60,924 nucleotides of DNA from an uncultured Clostridia bacterium. Its GTDB lineage: Bacteria; Bacillota; Clostridia; Oscillospirales; Ruminococcaceae. This document shows positions 16,730 to 25,701 of this stretch, in pieces. Position numbers and translations under genes: made by a program. The number at the start of each line of letters is the position of its first letter. The first letter of the stretch is position 1. Under the pieces are notes generated by a model. The model saw nothing but the letters and a program-made list of their open reading frames with translations. It had not been told where the DNA came from and made no database searches. The stretch is from NCBI GenBank assembly GCA_947589185.1, contig CANQCK010000002.1, forward strand, positions 1 to 60,924. The letters run 5' to 3'.

Positions 16730-16753
16730 GCACCTCACAAAGCTGTAAGGTGC
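16730..16753 (-). terminator. Terminator at the end of the dcw operon (after ftsZ)
   Basis: On the minus strand GCACCT and AGGTGC pair around a 12-nt loop, followed by TTTTGTTTTG. It lies 15-40 nt after the ftsZ stop. Confidence 0.7.
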
Positions 16754-16767
16754 ATAAAAATCTTAAA

Positions 16768-17844
16768 TTACTTGTTTTTAATGATATTGAAAATATCGTC
16801 GTAGTAATTTGGATTGTCAGGAGCCTTAACCCCTGCCTTTGCCATTGCTTCTGAGTTAAGTGATGATAATGCGTCATCCTTTGTCTTTCTGTCAGAAAAA
16901 TCAGTAGCAATTACAGTAACATCAATTGTATCAGTCAAATCAGAACTGTAATCTGCACCAAATATAATTGTAGCGTCAGGATCAACAGCCTGAGTAATTA
17001 TCTGTGTAAGCTCGTCCATATCAGAAGTAACAATATCCTCAGACATAACGATATTTACAAGAAGTCTTCTTGCACCGCTGATAGAAGTTTCAAGAAGCGG
17101 ACTGGAAATAACCTGCTTAGCAGCTTCCTGAGCCTTATCCTTACCGTTACCTGAACCGATAGCGATATGAGCAAGACCGGATTCCTTCATAATTGTTGTA
17201 ACGTCAGCGAAGTCAACATTCATAAATCCGTTTCTGAGAATCAAATCAGCAATTGACATTACACCGGTTTTCAGTATATTATCAGCTAACGAGAACGATT
17301 CACGCATAGTAAGTCTCTGTTCGCCGGTTAATAGCTTTTGGTTAGGTATAACGATAAGTGAATCAACATTTGTTAATAACTCATCAATACCCTTTTCAGC
17401 CTGCTGCATTTTCTTTGCACCTTCAAAAGCAAACGGCTTTGTTACAACAGCAACTGTTAATATTCCGAGTTCCTGAGCAATTTCAGCTACTACAGGTGCT
17501 GCACCTGTTCCTGTTCCGCCGCCCATTCCTGCTGTGATGAATACCATATTAGCGTCTTTTATAGCGTCTGAAATTTCTTCCTTGCTTTCCTGAGCCGAAG
17601 CCTCTCCAACTTCAGGCTTTCCGCCTGCACCCAGTCCTCTTGTCAGCTTTGAGCCTATCTGAATTTTTTCAGTAGCCTTAGATCTCTGCAAAGCCTGAAC
17701 GTCTGTATTTACAGCTATGTAATCTACATTGCCTGATAAGCCCTCTTGTGCGATACAATTCAAAGCATTTCCGCCGCCGCCGCCGACGCCGATTACTTTT
17801 ATCTTTGCACCAAAAACATCCTCTGAGCTAATTGAAAAACTCAT
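16768..17844 (-). CDS. ftsZ: Cell division protein FtsZ
   Basis: A 358-residue tubulin-like GTPase that forms the Z ring. The N-terminal IKVIGVGGGGGNALN, the GTP signature AGMGGGTGTGAAPVVAEIA (about 105-125) and the T7 synergy-loop region NVDFADVTTIM are intact. The C-terminus is unusual: after the globular domain there is only a short tail ending NPNYYDDIFNIIKNK, with no recognisable D-IP-FLR-type conserved peptide that normally binds FtsA/SepF/ZipA. AGGAGG precedes ATG 17844. It is the last gene of the leftward dcw cluster, and a 285-nt gap with a candidate TATAAT at 17922-17927 suggests an extra promoter. Confidence 0.97.
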   Translation of the reverse strand: MSFSISSEDVFGAKIKVIGVGGGGGNALNCIAQEGLSGNVDYIAVNTDVQALQRSKATEKIQIGSKLTRGLGAGGKPEVGEASAQESKEEISDAIKDANMVFITAGMGGGTGTGAAPVVAEIAQELGILTVAVVTKPFAFEGAKKMQQAEKGIDELLTNVDSLIVIPNQKLLTGEQRLTMRESFSLADNILKTGVMSIADLILRNGFMNVDFADVTTIMKESGLAHIAIGSGNGKDKAQEAAKQVISSPLLETSISGARRLLVNIVMSEDIVTSDMDELTQIITQAVDPDATIIFGADYSSDLTDTIDVTVIATDFSDRKTKDDALSSLNSEAMAKAGVKAPDNPNYYDDIFNIIKNK

Positions 17845-18130
17845 TATAAAGTCCTCCTACTTAATTTTTTATAGCATATTAATTCATTTTCACATACTAC
17901 TATACATTGTTATTCTAACACATTATATCCCTCTTGGCAAGTGTTTTTTTAATGTTTTTGCAAAAATCACACGAAAAAACGTATAATTTTGGTATATTTT
18001 TTCTGCGTTGTAATGAATTTCTTTATTTTTATTTTATTAATACCAAGCAATCTTATTATATTTAAAAACTACTATTATTTCTATATAAAATCAAACTTAG
18101 CCTCAAAGTTCTTTATATACAAGTTATGCC

Positions 18131-18964
18131 TTAATTCCCCTGCGACGTCGCTTCAGCCGTTTTCGGTATCGCCGAAAGCCCGCTTGTCGCATTGTGATAT
18201 ATAAGCGTTCCCTTATATGCTTTTGACAGCTTTTTTATAACAGCGTCAACATACCTTATTTTAAACGAAAGATCAACTGAACTTCCTACTTCTATATCAA
18301 GCCTGCCGTCATATTTCATTTTGATGTTTGTTCGGTCTTTCAGATTAATAGTGTTCATCTCTGTCATTCCGAGTGCATTTATCTCACTTAAAATCTGATT
18401 TAAAATCGTTGTCTTCATACTGTCCTTGTCTTCATAGGTCTTTCCTAGATCCTTGACCTTTAAATCCATTCCAGCTACTGTTACCAATCCGGCTTTTTTA
18501 TCAAGAACGCCTGTCTCAACAATTCTTCCGGTCGTGCTTATAACGCAGAAAGTTCCGTCATCGTTTTGAATATTAGCCATAGGCACAGCTTGTACAGCGG
18601 TAAACTGCAATGTTGACGGCAGTTTTCTTTTTATAGTAATGTCCTCAAGATAGGGGAATGAGCTTAAAATATCTGACTTCATCTGGTTTGTATCGATTCT
18701 GAAAAGGTTATCGTTGTCTGATAAACCGGCTATCTGAATGATCTGCTCATCTGTATAAAGATCGGTTCCTTTAATATCAATCTTTTTTATGTTAAAGAAA
18801 ACAGTCAATGACAAAAAGATAAGAGCCATTATAACAAAAACTACAACAATGAAATAATAAAGCGACATATTTCTTCTTCGTTTTCTTCTTGACACTATTA
18901 CCTTTTCGCCATTGATTATCCTGTATTGTTCATCTGACAGATTTGTTTTTTCTATGTCCTTCAT
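18131..18964 (-). CDS. ftsQ: Cell division protein FtsQ/DivIB
   Basis: A 277-residue bitopic protein. A cytoplasmic N-terminus with an RRKRRR stretch is followed by one membrane helix (about 34-56), a POTRA domain (FFNIKKIDIKGTDLYTDEQIIQIAGLS, about 57-130) and a beta-rich C-terminal domain. It fits the FtsQ/DivIB scaffold of the divisome. Position between murA and ftsZ supports this. The ATG at 18964 has only a weak site (GCGGGG); the strong AAAGGAGGT belongs to an eight-codon frame at 18966-18992 ending just before it. An in-frame stop lies upstream, so no earlier start is possible. Confidence 0.85.
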   Translation of the reverse strand: MKDIEKTNLSDEQYRIINGEKVIVSRRKRRRNMSLYYFIVVVFVIMALIFLSLTVFFNIKKIDIKGTDLYTDEQIIQIAGLSDNDNLFRIDTNQMKSDILSSFPYLEDITIKRKLPSTLQFTAVQAVPMANIQNDDGTFCVISTTGRIVETGVLDKKAGLVTVAGMDLKVKDLGKTYEDKDSMKTTILNQILSEINALGMTEMNTINLKDRTNIKMKYDGRLDIEVGSSVDLSFKIRYVDAVIKKLSKAYKGTLIYHNATSGLSAIPKTAEATSQGN

Positions 18965-18965
18965 T

Positions 18966-18992
18966 TTAACAGCCCCGCTCTGTTAGGAGCAT
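18966..18992 (-). CDS. Possible leader micro-ORF (MLLTERGC) of ftsQ
   Basis: ATG 18992 directly follows the strong ribosome site AAAGGAGGT and opens nine codons including the stop: MLLTERGC. The stop TAA lies one base before the ftsQ ATG, so translating ribosomes could re-initiate on ftsQ. The site itself can fold (GGAG/CTCC), which might tune initiation. The spacing from site to ATG is short, so use as a start is uncertain. Confidence 0.3.
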   Translation of the reverse strand: MLLTERGC

Positions 18993-19024
18993 ACCTCCTT
19001 TCAATATTTTCGCTTATATGAACG

Positions 19025-20278
19025 TCATACTCTTTTTATTTTTGCACCGACAGATGAAAGACTTTTTTCAATCATCTCATAGCCTCTGTCAATTAAATGA
19101 ATATCGCTTATTTCAGTCTTTCCCTCAGCGGCAAGAGCCAAAATCACAAGCGATGCTCCGCCACGCAGGTCTGTAGCTCTTACATTTGCTCCGTAAAGAC
19201 GCTTTACACCCTCTATAATAGCGACCTTACCCTCAGTTTTGATTTTAGCTCCCATTCTTACAAGCTCATCAACCTGACGGTATCTGCTCTCGAAAATATT
19301 TTCTACAATTACACTTGTTCCCTGAGCCTTGCAAAGAGCTGCCATAGTTGTTGCCTGTGCGTCGGTAGGAAAACCCGGATACGGCATTGTTCTTATTGTT
19401 TTGACCGCTTTAAGCCCGTGCCTTGCATTGATATAAACATTGTCGTTATAGGTGTAGACCGAACAGCCCATCTGCTCAAAAACAGGAATAACTGCCTCTA
19501 TATCTCTTGTTCTGACTTTTGTGATATTCAGCTCGCCGCCTGTTATCGCCGCAGCAGACATATATGTCGAGGTTACGATCCTGTCAGGCATAACCGTGTA
19601 TTCACAGCCGTGAAGCTCTTTAACTCCCTCTATGACTATTGTGCTTTCACCTGCGTTTGCGATCTTTGCACCGCACCGATTCAGGAAGTTCGCCAGATCA
19701 TTTATTTCAGGTTCACGGGCAGCATTATGTATAACTGTTGTTCCTTTAGCTGTAGCGGCTGCCAGAATAACATTTTCCGTCGCTCCTACCGACGGAAAAG
19801 AAAACGTTATATTGGTTCCTGTCAGCCCTCCGGGCACAGAACAGTCTAAAACGCCGTGCTCCTCGTTTATCTGAACGCCCATTTTTTTGAGTGCGGAAAT
19901 ATGCATATCAATAGGACGAGGCCCAAGCTCGCATCCTCCGGGAAAGGACAGCTTGCATTTTCCAAGCCTTCCTAGAATTGCCCCCAGAAAAACAATTGAC
20001 GAACGCATTTCTCTCATTAATTCGTCGGGAACATCAAAGTGAAGAAGTCCGTCTGTATTGACCAGAACGCTGTCCGCTTCACGTTTACACTCACATCCCA
20101 AGCATGATAAAATTCTGCACGCCGCAAAGACATCGCTCAGTCTCGGGCAATTATGTAACGCTGTTTCGCCTTTTGCCAGAACACAGCCTGCAAGCAAGGG
20201 CAGAGCCGCATTTTTCGCTCCGTGACAAACAAGCTCGCCTGTAAGTTTATTTTCGCCCTCAATAACCAGCCTTTGCAT
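19025..20278 (-). CDS. murA: UDP-N-acetylglucosamine 1-carboxyvinyltransferase
   Basis: A 417-residue enzyme for the first committed step of peptidoglycan synthesis, adding enolpyruvate from PEP to UDP-GlcNAc. The N-terminal GENKLTGELVCHGAKNAALPLLA and the active loop FPGGCELGPRPIDMH carry the catalytic Cys (about residue 116), the fosfomycin-target residue. Length is standard. AAAGGAGAG precedes ATG 20278. It lies between murG and ftsQ in the leftward dcw operon. Clostridia often have two murA genes; the second is not in this window. Confidence 0.95.
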   Translation of the reverse strand: MQRLVIEGENKLTGELVCHGAKNAALPLLAGCVLAKGETALHNCPRLSDVFAACRILSCLGCECKREADSVLVNTDGLLHFDVPDELMREMRSSIVFLGAILGRLGKCKLSFPGGCELGPRPIDMHISALKKMGVQINEEHGVLDCSVPGGLTGTNITFSFPSVGATENVILAAATAKGTTVIHNAAREPEINDLANFLNRCGAKIANAGESTIVIEGVKELHGCEYTVMPDRIVTSTYMSAAAITGGELNITKVRTRDIEAVIPVFEQMGCSVYTYNDNVYINARHGLKAVKTIRTMPYPGFPTDAQATTMAALCKAQGTSVIVENIFESRYRQVDELVRMGAKIKTEGKVAIIEGVKRLYGANVRATDLRGGASLVILALAAEGKTEISDIHLIDRGYEMIEKSLSSVGAKIKRV

Positions 20279-20365
20279 AAGCTTCTCTCCTTTTCAACAA
20301 ATTCGCTTAACTCATATTATGCAAATTCTCAAAAGAGAGTTACTGCTCATACATAAATGTATTTA

Positions 20366-21496
20366 TTATCCAATAAGCGGCGACAAAACTCCGTATACCC
20401 GCTCCGGTGTATCGCTTATATAAAGCTTGGCTGCGTTCTCTGACAACATATCAAGCTTTTCTTTATTGTTATAAAATTCATCTATCTTTTTTATAAGCCA
20501 TTCAGCAGAGAAATCCTTTTGCTCTATACAAATTCCTGCCCCTGCCTTATCAAGAACCATTCCGTTATAATACTGATGATTTTCTGCAACATTCGGCGAC
20601 GGAATAAGTATAGAACCTCTGCCTATAGCTTCAAGCTCGGTAAGGGAATTAGCTCCGCAGCGGCTGATAACAAGGTCTGCCGCCGCCATACAAACAGGCA
20701 TATCAACGTATTCCGAAATACTTATTCTTCTATCGCTCAAGTCAATGCCGTTCGCCTTGAGAGTTTCAGGATAATCCTTATATCCCTTATATTTTCCATA
20801 CGAATGTATGTGATTTATTTTTATATCGTTTTCCTGATACCACTTGAAAAGTTCAGCAACGGCATCGTTTATCACTCTTGCTCCGAGACTTCCGCCTGTG
20901 GATAAAATGCAGATCTCATCTTGAGGCACCCCTAACTTTTCTCTTGCCTGCTGCTTTGAAATTCTGCCAAATCCCTTTCTCACGGGAAGTCCTGTTACCG
21001 TGCATTTTACACTGCTGTCTAAATACTTTTCGGTTTCCTTAACGGTAAGCATAACCTTGTCAACATACTTAGACAAGATTTTCGTTGTAACGCCGGGAAA
21101 GGCATTAGCTTCGTGAATTGCGGTTTTAATGCCCATTTTAGCTGCAGTTCTTACTATCGGTCCCGAAACATATCCGCCTGTTCCAATTACAATGTCAGGA
21201 TCAAACTCTTTTATTATCTGCTTTGAGCGGCGTCCCGACAAAGCAAGATAACTTATTGCCTTTATATTTCTCTTAATATTTTCAAGACTTATCTTTCTCT
21301 GAAATCCCTTTATTTTTATCGGCTTGAAGTCATATCCCTCGCTCGGAATAATAGACGCTTCCAATCCGTCGGGAGTTCCGGCAAAGCAAAACTGTGCATC
21401 GGGATGTTTTTCTTTTATTATTTCGGCAATTGCCAATGCAGGATTAATGTGTCCTGCTGTTCCTCCGCCTGCTAATAAAACTCTAAGCATAGACAT
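20366..21496 (-). CDS. murG: MurG (lipid II-forming N-acetylglucosaminyltransferase)
   Basis: A 376-residue GT-B enzyme that adds GlcNAc to lipid I. The N-terminal glycine loop LLAGGGTAGHINPALAIA, the middle GTGGYVSGP loop, and the C-terminal GGSLGA and SRCGANSLTELEAIGRGSILIPSPN motifs are all intact. AAGGGG precedes ATG 21496; a second ATG two codons later is possible. It follows ftsW by about 40 nt, as is usual in Firmicutes dcw clusters. Confidence 0.95.
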   Translation of the reverse strand: MSMLRVLLAGGGTAGHINPALAIAEIIKEKHPDAQFCFAGTPDGLEASIIPSEGYDFKPIKIKGFQRKISLENIKRNIKAISYLALSGRRSKQIIKEFDPDIVIGTGGYVSGPIVRTAAKMGIKTAIHEANAFPGVTTKILSKYVDKVMLTVKETEKYLDSSVKCTVTGLPVRKGFGRISKQQAREKLGVPQDEICILSTGGSLGARVINDAVAELFKWYQENDIKINHIHSYGKYKGYKDYPETLKANGIDLSDRRISISEYVDMPVCMAAADLVISRCGANSLTELEAIGRGSILIPSPNVAENHQYYNGMVLDKAGAGICIEQKDFSAEWLIKKIDEFYNNKEKLDMLSENAAKLYISDTPERVYGVLSPLIG

Positions 21497-21539
21497 AATT
21501 ATACCCCTTGCGGAGCATTTCCTCCTTCCGACATAGTTG

Positions 21540-22766
21540 TCACTCCATAGTTTTAGACTGCCTCGAAACGGAAAGCACTATTCCCATTTCAATAAGCTGA
21601 ATCATAAGTGCCGTTCCTCCATAGCTGAAAAACGGAAGGGAAATTCCCGTATTCGGGAAAGAGTTTGTAGCAACCGCAATATTCAAAAGTGCCTGAAGCC
21701 CTATCTGAATAGTTACTCCTGCTGAGAGAATCATTCCGAATTTATCGGGAGAATTTGCCGCAATATAAAAGCCTCTGAAAACAAACAATGCAAACAGCAG
21801 CATAACTATTATTGCACCTATCAGTCCCAGCTCCTCGCAAATTATAGAGAAAACAAAGTCGTTCTGAGATTCAGAGAGATATAAGAACTTCTGCTTTGAT
21901 TCGCCGAAGCCGAGACCAAAAACGCCTCCCGAACCGATAGCCAGCAGCGACTGCCATGTCTGGTATGTAGAGCCCTTAATATCAGATGCCGGATCACGCC
22001 ACGACTGTATACGGTCTGAAATATAGCCTAAATTTCCTTCAGTTATTGATTTTAAGAGCAAGAACAATACTCCTGCTCCTGCACAAACACCTACAAAAGC
22101 CCAGAAATTCTTTCTCGGAACCCCTCCTGCAAACATAAGCGACAAACCTATCATTCCTACAATCAAAACTCCCGACATATGCCTCTGCAATACCAAAACC
22201 ATTGCACAAAGAGCTATAATAATTGCAAAGGGAACTATTCCATACGTCCACTTTTTTGTAAACTTATTGTAGTTCATTGAAATTATGTAAGCAAATATGA
22301 TTATAATTGCTACCTTTAAAAGCTCTGACGGCTGAAATTCAATACCAATTGTTATCCAACGTCTGGCACCTGCAACCTCACGGCCTTTAAAAGCCGTAAA
22401 TAAATTAAGCAGCCATGTAAATATAAAAAACAAATAAGCAAGCTTTGTATTCTGATACATATGATAATCCAAATGCGTAACAAAATACATTGCCGCGACT
22501 CCAATAACAGCGGCTATTATCTGTTTTTTTGCATAGTAATAACCGTCTCCGTAATCTTTAAGCCCCCAAGCGTAGCTTGCAGAGAACATCATAACGATCC
22601 CGAGAATCAGTAATGTAAATACTATTATCAGGAAAGGTCTGTCCATATCTGCTTTTATCCATCTTAAGTTCCATCTTTTTCTTGTCACCGAAGCAGGCGT
22701 CTGTGCAGGATCGTATCTATCGGCTTTAACCCTGCGTCCAAACGGATTCCCGGAATTTATCTGCAA
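21540..22766 (-). CDS. ftsW: FtsW/SpoVE-family SEDS peptidoglycan glycosyltransferase
   Basis: A 408-residue SEDS protein with about ten membrane helices. Typical segments are GAGVLFLLLKSITEG, RIQSWRDPASD, SLLAIGSGGVFGLGFGESKQKFLYLSESQNDFVFSIICEELG, and ATNSFPNTGISLPFFSYGGT near the C-terminus. It polymerises lipid II with its partner class B PBP, here the SpoVD-like protein in the same operon. Translation starts at TTG 22766, with AAAGGAGAG well placed. In clostridia the gene could equally be called spoVE. mraY and murD, which normally sit just upstream, are absent. Confidence 0.92.
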   Translation of the reverse strand: MQINSGNPFGRRVKADRYDPAQTPASVTRKRWNLRWIKADMDRPFLIIVFTLLILGIVMMFSASYAWGLKDYGDGYYYAKKQIIAAVIGVAAMYFVTHLDYHMYQNTKLAYLFFIFTWLLNLFTAFKGREVAGARRWITIGIEFQPSELLKVAIIIIFAYIISMNYNKFTKKWTYGIVPFAIIIALCAMVLVLQRHMSGVLIVGMIGLSLMFAGGVPRKNFWAFVGVCAGAGVLFLLLKSITEGNLGYISDRIQSWRDPASDIKGSTYQTWQSLLAIGSGGVFGLGFGESKQKFLYLSESQNDFVFSIICEELGLIGAIIVMLLFALFVFRGFYIAANSPDKFGMILSAGVTIQIGLQALLNIAVATNSFPNTGISLPFFSYGGTALMIQLIEMGIVLSVSRQSKTME

Positions 22767-22795
22767 TGCTCTCTCTCCTTTCCTGAATACTGTTT

Positions 22796-24154
22796 CTATT
22801 TTAAATCCTCAATTATACTTTCAAACTTCATTCCCCGACTTGCCTTGAATAAAACTGCGTCGCCTTCTTTAATAATTGATTTTAGATAGCGTGAAAGCTC
22901 CTCCTTAGAGTCAAATATCATCGCCTTATCCTGAGCAAGACCCTTTTTCACTGCTCCGCTAATATAGTACTTCGACATTTCGCCATAACAAAGAAGTATA
23001 TCTATACCCTCGCCGCAAACAGCTTCTCCTACCGTCTTGTGCAGTTCCCTTGAAAGCTGTCCCAGCTCAAGCATATCTCCTAGTACGGCAATTCTTCTGC
23101 CTTGTGTATCTATCTGCGAAAGCATATGCAGTGCCGATTTTGCCGAATCCGGCGATGAATTATAGCAGTCGGCAATTATTTTCACACCGTTAATATCGCT
23201 CACCTTTTGACGAATTCCGTCAGGTGTAAACTCTCCGATAGCGTCAATCATATCCTTTGGGCTTATTTCATATTCCCGACCGACGCAGAAAGCGGCAAGT
23301 GCATTTTTTACATTGTGTTCGCCAAGACAGTTTATCACGGCTTTATATGATTTCCCATCACTGTTTATGTTAAACTCTATTTTGTCAGACTTGGTATGAA
23401 TATCGCTTGCATAAACATCAGCTGACTTGTCAGAAACAGAATAATAAACTATTTTTCTGTTACTTCTATTCTCAATGGTATTCAATAATTTATCATCTTT
23501 AGATAAAATCAAAGGAGCGTTTTCATCTGCACCGTCCAGGATCTCCATTTTAGCATTTAAAATGTTTTCCTGAGAACCCAGATTTTCAATATGTGAATAT
23601 CCGATATTAGTTATAAGACATAATCCGGGTTTTGCGGTCAGCGAAAGCCTCGAAATTTCACCGAAGTTTGACATTCCCATTTCTATAACCGCAGCCTCAT
23701 GCTCTTGTGTTAAATTAAACAGCGTCATAGGAAGACCTATCTCATTGTTGAAATTCTTCTCGGTTTTTAATGTTTTGAACTTCTTTGACATAACAAGAAA
23801 TACAAACTCTTTCGTGGTTGTCTTTCCTACGCTTCCTGTTATGCCAACAAGCCTGATGCTGAATTTATCTCTGTAATAGCCTGCAATTTCCAAAAGTGCT
23901 GTTTGAGCAGAATCAACTATTATACATTTAGCACCTTCGATCGCACGTTCTGTTATAACGGCGACCGCACCAAGCTCCATTGCCTTTTTAGCATAATTAT
24001 GTCCGTCGAAGTTTTTTCCTTTAAGTGCAACAAACACCGCACCTTTTTCTATGGTTCTGGTGTCTGTTGAGATCGATGAAACCTCAATGTCACCGGGATA
24101 ACCAAAGCTGCCCCTGACTGCTGTCACTATCTCACTTAATAAAAGTCTCTCCAT
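22796..24154 (-). CDS. murF: UDP-N-acetylmuramoyl-tripeptide--D-Ala-D-Ala ligase
   Basis: A 452-residue Mur ligase. The N-terminal domain includes SSISTDTRTIEKGAVFVALKGKNFDGH, the P-loop is GITGSVGKTTTKEF (about 105-118), then NFNNEIGLPMTLFNL, the carbamylated-Lys/His region, and a C-terminal domain with DCYNSSPDSAKSAL and VLGDMLELG. It adds D-Ala-D-Ala to the UDP-MurNAc tripeptide in the cytosol. It follows murE, and only 29 nt separate it from ftsW. Confidence 0.95.
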   Translation of the reverse strand: MERLLLSEIVTAVRGSFGYPGDIEVSSISTDTRTIEKGAVFVALKGKNFDGHNYAKKAMELGAVAVITERAIEGAKCIIVDSAQTALLEIAGYYRDKFSIRLVGITGSVGKTTTKEFVFLVMSKKFKTLKTEKNFNNEIGLPMTLFNLTQEHEAAVIEMGMSNFGEISRLSLTAKPGLCLITNIGYSHIENLGSQENILNAKMEILDGADENAPLILSKDDKLLNTIENRSNRKIVYYSVSDKSADVYASDIHTKSDKIEFNINSDGKSYKAVINCLGEHNVKNALAAFCVGREYEISPKDMIDAIGEFTPDGIRQKVSDINGVKIIADCYNSSPDSAKSALHMLSQIDTQGRRIAVLGDMLELGQLSRELHKTVGEAVCGEGIDILLCYGEMSKYYISGAVKKGLAQDKAMIFDSKEELSRYLKSIIKEGDAVLFKASRGMKFESIIEDLK

Positions 24155-24214
24155 AATATTTTTTACCTTTTCCTAATCTATATTATAATTTCAAATACGT
24201 TTGTTCTGTGTTTT

Positions 24215-25651
24215 TTATTTAAGCTCCGCTAAAGCGTCTGCAACTACTTCTCTTTCATCAAGATGTATTTTAACTCCTCCGGGAAGGATCTGATAATCCT
24301 CATGTCCCTTTCCTGCAAGAACGATAACATCATTTTTCTGTGCGTTTTTAACCGCCCAATGAATTGCTTCTATTCTATCTGTTATTGTAACATAAGGCAC
24401 ATTCTTTCCTTCAAGACCTGTCAAAATATCTTTTATAATATCGTCGGGATCCTCGTCACGAGGGTTATCTGACGTAACAATAAGAAAATCAGCGTGCTCT
24501 GCGGCGGCTCTTGCCATAAGCGGACGCTTTCTTTTATCTCTGTTCCCGCCGCAGCCAAAAAGACATACCACTCTTCCCTGTGAACTGCTTTTTATGGCTT
24601 TCAGAATATTTTCAACTGCGTCCGGAGTGTGTGCGTAATCGCATATTACGGTAAAATCTCTGCCGGTAGGAACGACCTCAGCTCTGCCCCGAACGCCTGA
24701 TGTTTTACCAATTAGGGTTATGACCTTATCAGTATCGTATCCAAGCAAAACCATACACCCTATTGCCGCAAGCGAGTTTGAAACATTGAAATGTCCGGGC
24801 ATATTAAATTTAACCGGTACCGACTTTTCTTCACCGCTGAATGTATACTCAACACCGCTTGCCGAAAGCTGTATATCATAAGCGTTAAAGTCTGCCTTTT
24901 CAGTTGTGGAAAACGAATACTTTTCACAGTTGATTTCGCTTAAATACCTCTTTCCGCTTTCGTCGTCAATATTTATCAGTGCCTTATCGCACATTGAAAA
25001 AAGCAGTTTCTTTGCCCTGTAATAGTTTTCCATAGTTCCGTGGACGTCTAAATGGTCTTGCGTAAGATTCGTAAATAATGCAATATCAAAATGCAGAGGT
25101 CCTACTCTTTTCTGTTCGAGAGCCTGAGATGAAACCTCCATAACCGAATAATCGCATTTCTCCTCGACCATCTGAGCCAAAAGCTCGTACAAATCATAAG
25201 GCTCGGGAGTAGTTCTTTCTGTATGCAGTATTTTATCTCCTATTTCGTTCTGACAAGTTCCTATAAGACCTACCTTTGCTCCAAGCTCAGTCAGCACCTT
25301 TTTTATTACAGTAGTAATGGTAGTTTTTCCGTTAGTTCCTGTAACTCCGATCAGCTTCAGCTTTTTCTGAGGATCTGAAAACCACCTTGCACACAAGAAA
25401 GGATATATCTCCCTTGAATCAGGAACGATTATTTGGCTTTTAAGTCCTAAATCTCTTTGAACAACAACACACGAAGCACCCTTTTCAAGCATTTGCTCTG
25501 CAACGCTGTGTCCGTCGAATGTATTTCCTTTGATACAGACGAACATTGCCCCTTTTTTGAAATCTTTTCTGCTATCTGATGTAATGTCAGTGATTTCAAT
25601 ATTTTCAAGAGACGTTTCTGCCAGACCGTCTATCAACTCATACAACTTCAT
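24215..25651 (-). CDS. murE: UDP-MurNAc-L-Ala-D-Glu--diamino acid ligase (meso-DAP type)
   Basis: A 478-residue Mur ligase. SDSRKDFKKGAMFVCIKG marks the UDP-binding domain and GVTGTNGKTTITTVI the P-loop (about 109-123). The substrate-selecting motif is SDNPRDEDP (about 400), and DNPR is the form associated with meso-diaminopimelate rather than lysine. The wall peptide is therefore predicted to contain meso-DAP. AAAGGAG precedes ATG 25651. Gene order spoVD-murE-murF is canonical. Confidence 0.95.
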   Translation of the reverse strand: MKLYELIDGLAETSLENIEITDITSDSRKDFKKGAMFVCIKGNTFDGHSVAEQMLEKGASCVVVQRDLGLKSQIIVPDSREIYPFLCARWFSDPQKKLKLIGVTGTNGKTTITTVIKKVLTELGAKVGLIGTCQNEIGDKILHTERTTPEPYDLYELLAQMVEEKCDYSVMEVSSQALEQKRVGPLHFDIALFTNLTQDHLDVHGTMENYYRAKKLLFSMCDKALINIDDESGKRYLSEINCEKYSFSTTEKADFNAYDIQLSASGVEYTFSGEEKSVPVKFNMPGHFNVSNSLAAIGCMVLLGYDTDKVITLIGKTSGVRGRAEVVPTGRDFTVICDYAHTPDAVENILKAIKSSSQGRVVCLFGCGGNRDKRKRPLMARAAAEHADFLIVTSDNPRDEDPDDIIKDILTGLEGKNVPYVTITDRIEAIHWAVKNAQKNDVIVLAGKGHEDYQILPGGVKIHLDEREVVADALAELK

Positions 25652-25701
25652 ATTTTTATTCTCCTTTTAAGAGTACATAACACATCAACATAAAATTATT
25701 G

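Noticed and set aside
19097-19849. 250-codon frame antisense to murA
   Set aside because: It lies entirely within murA, is rich in Cys and Ser as expected of a shadow, and has no ribosome site.
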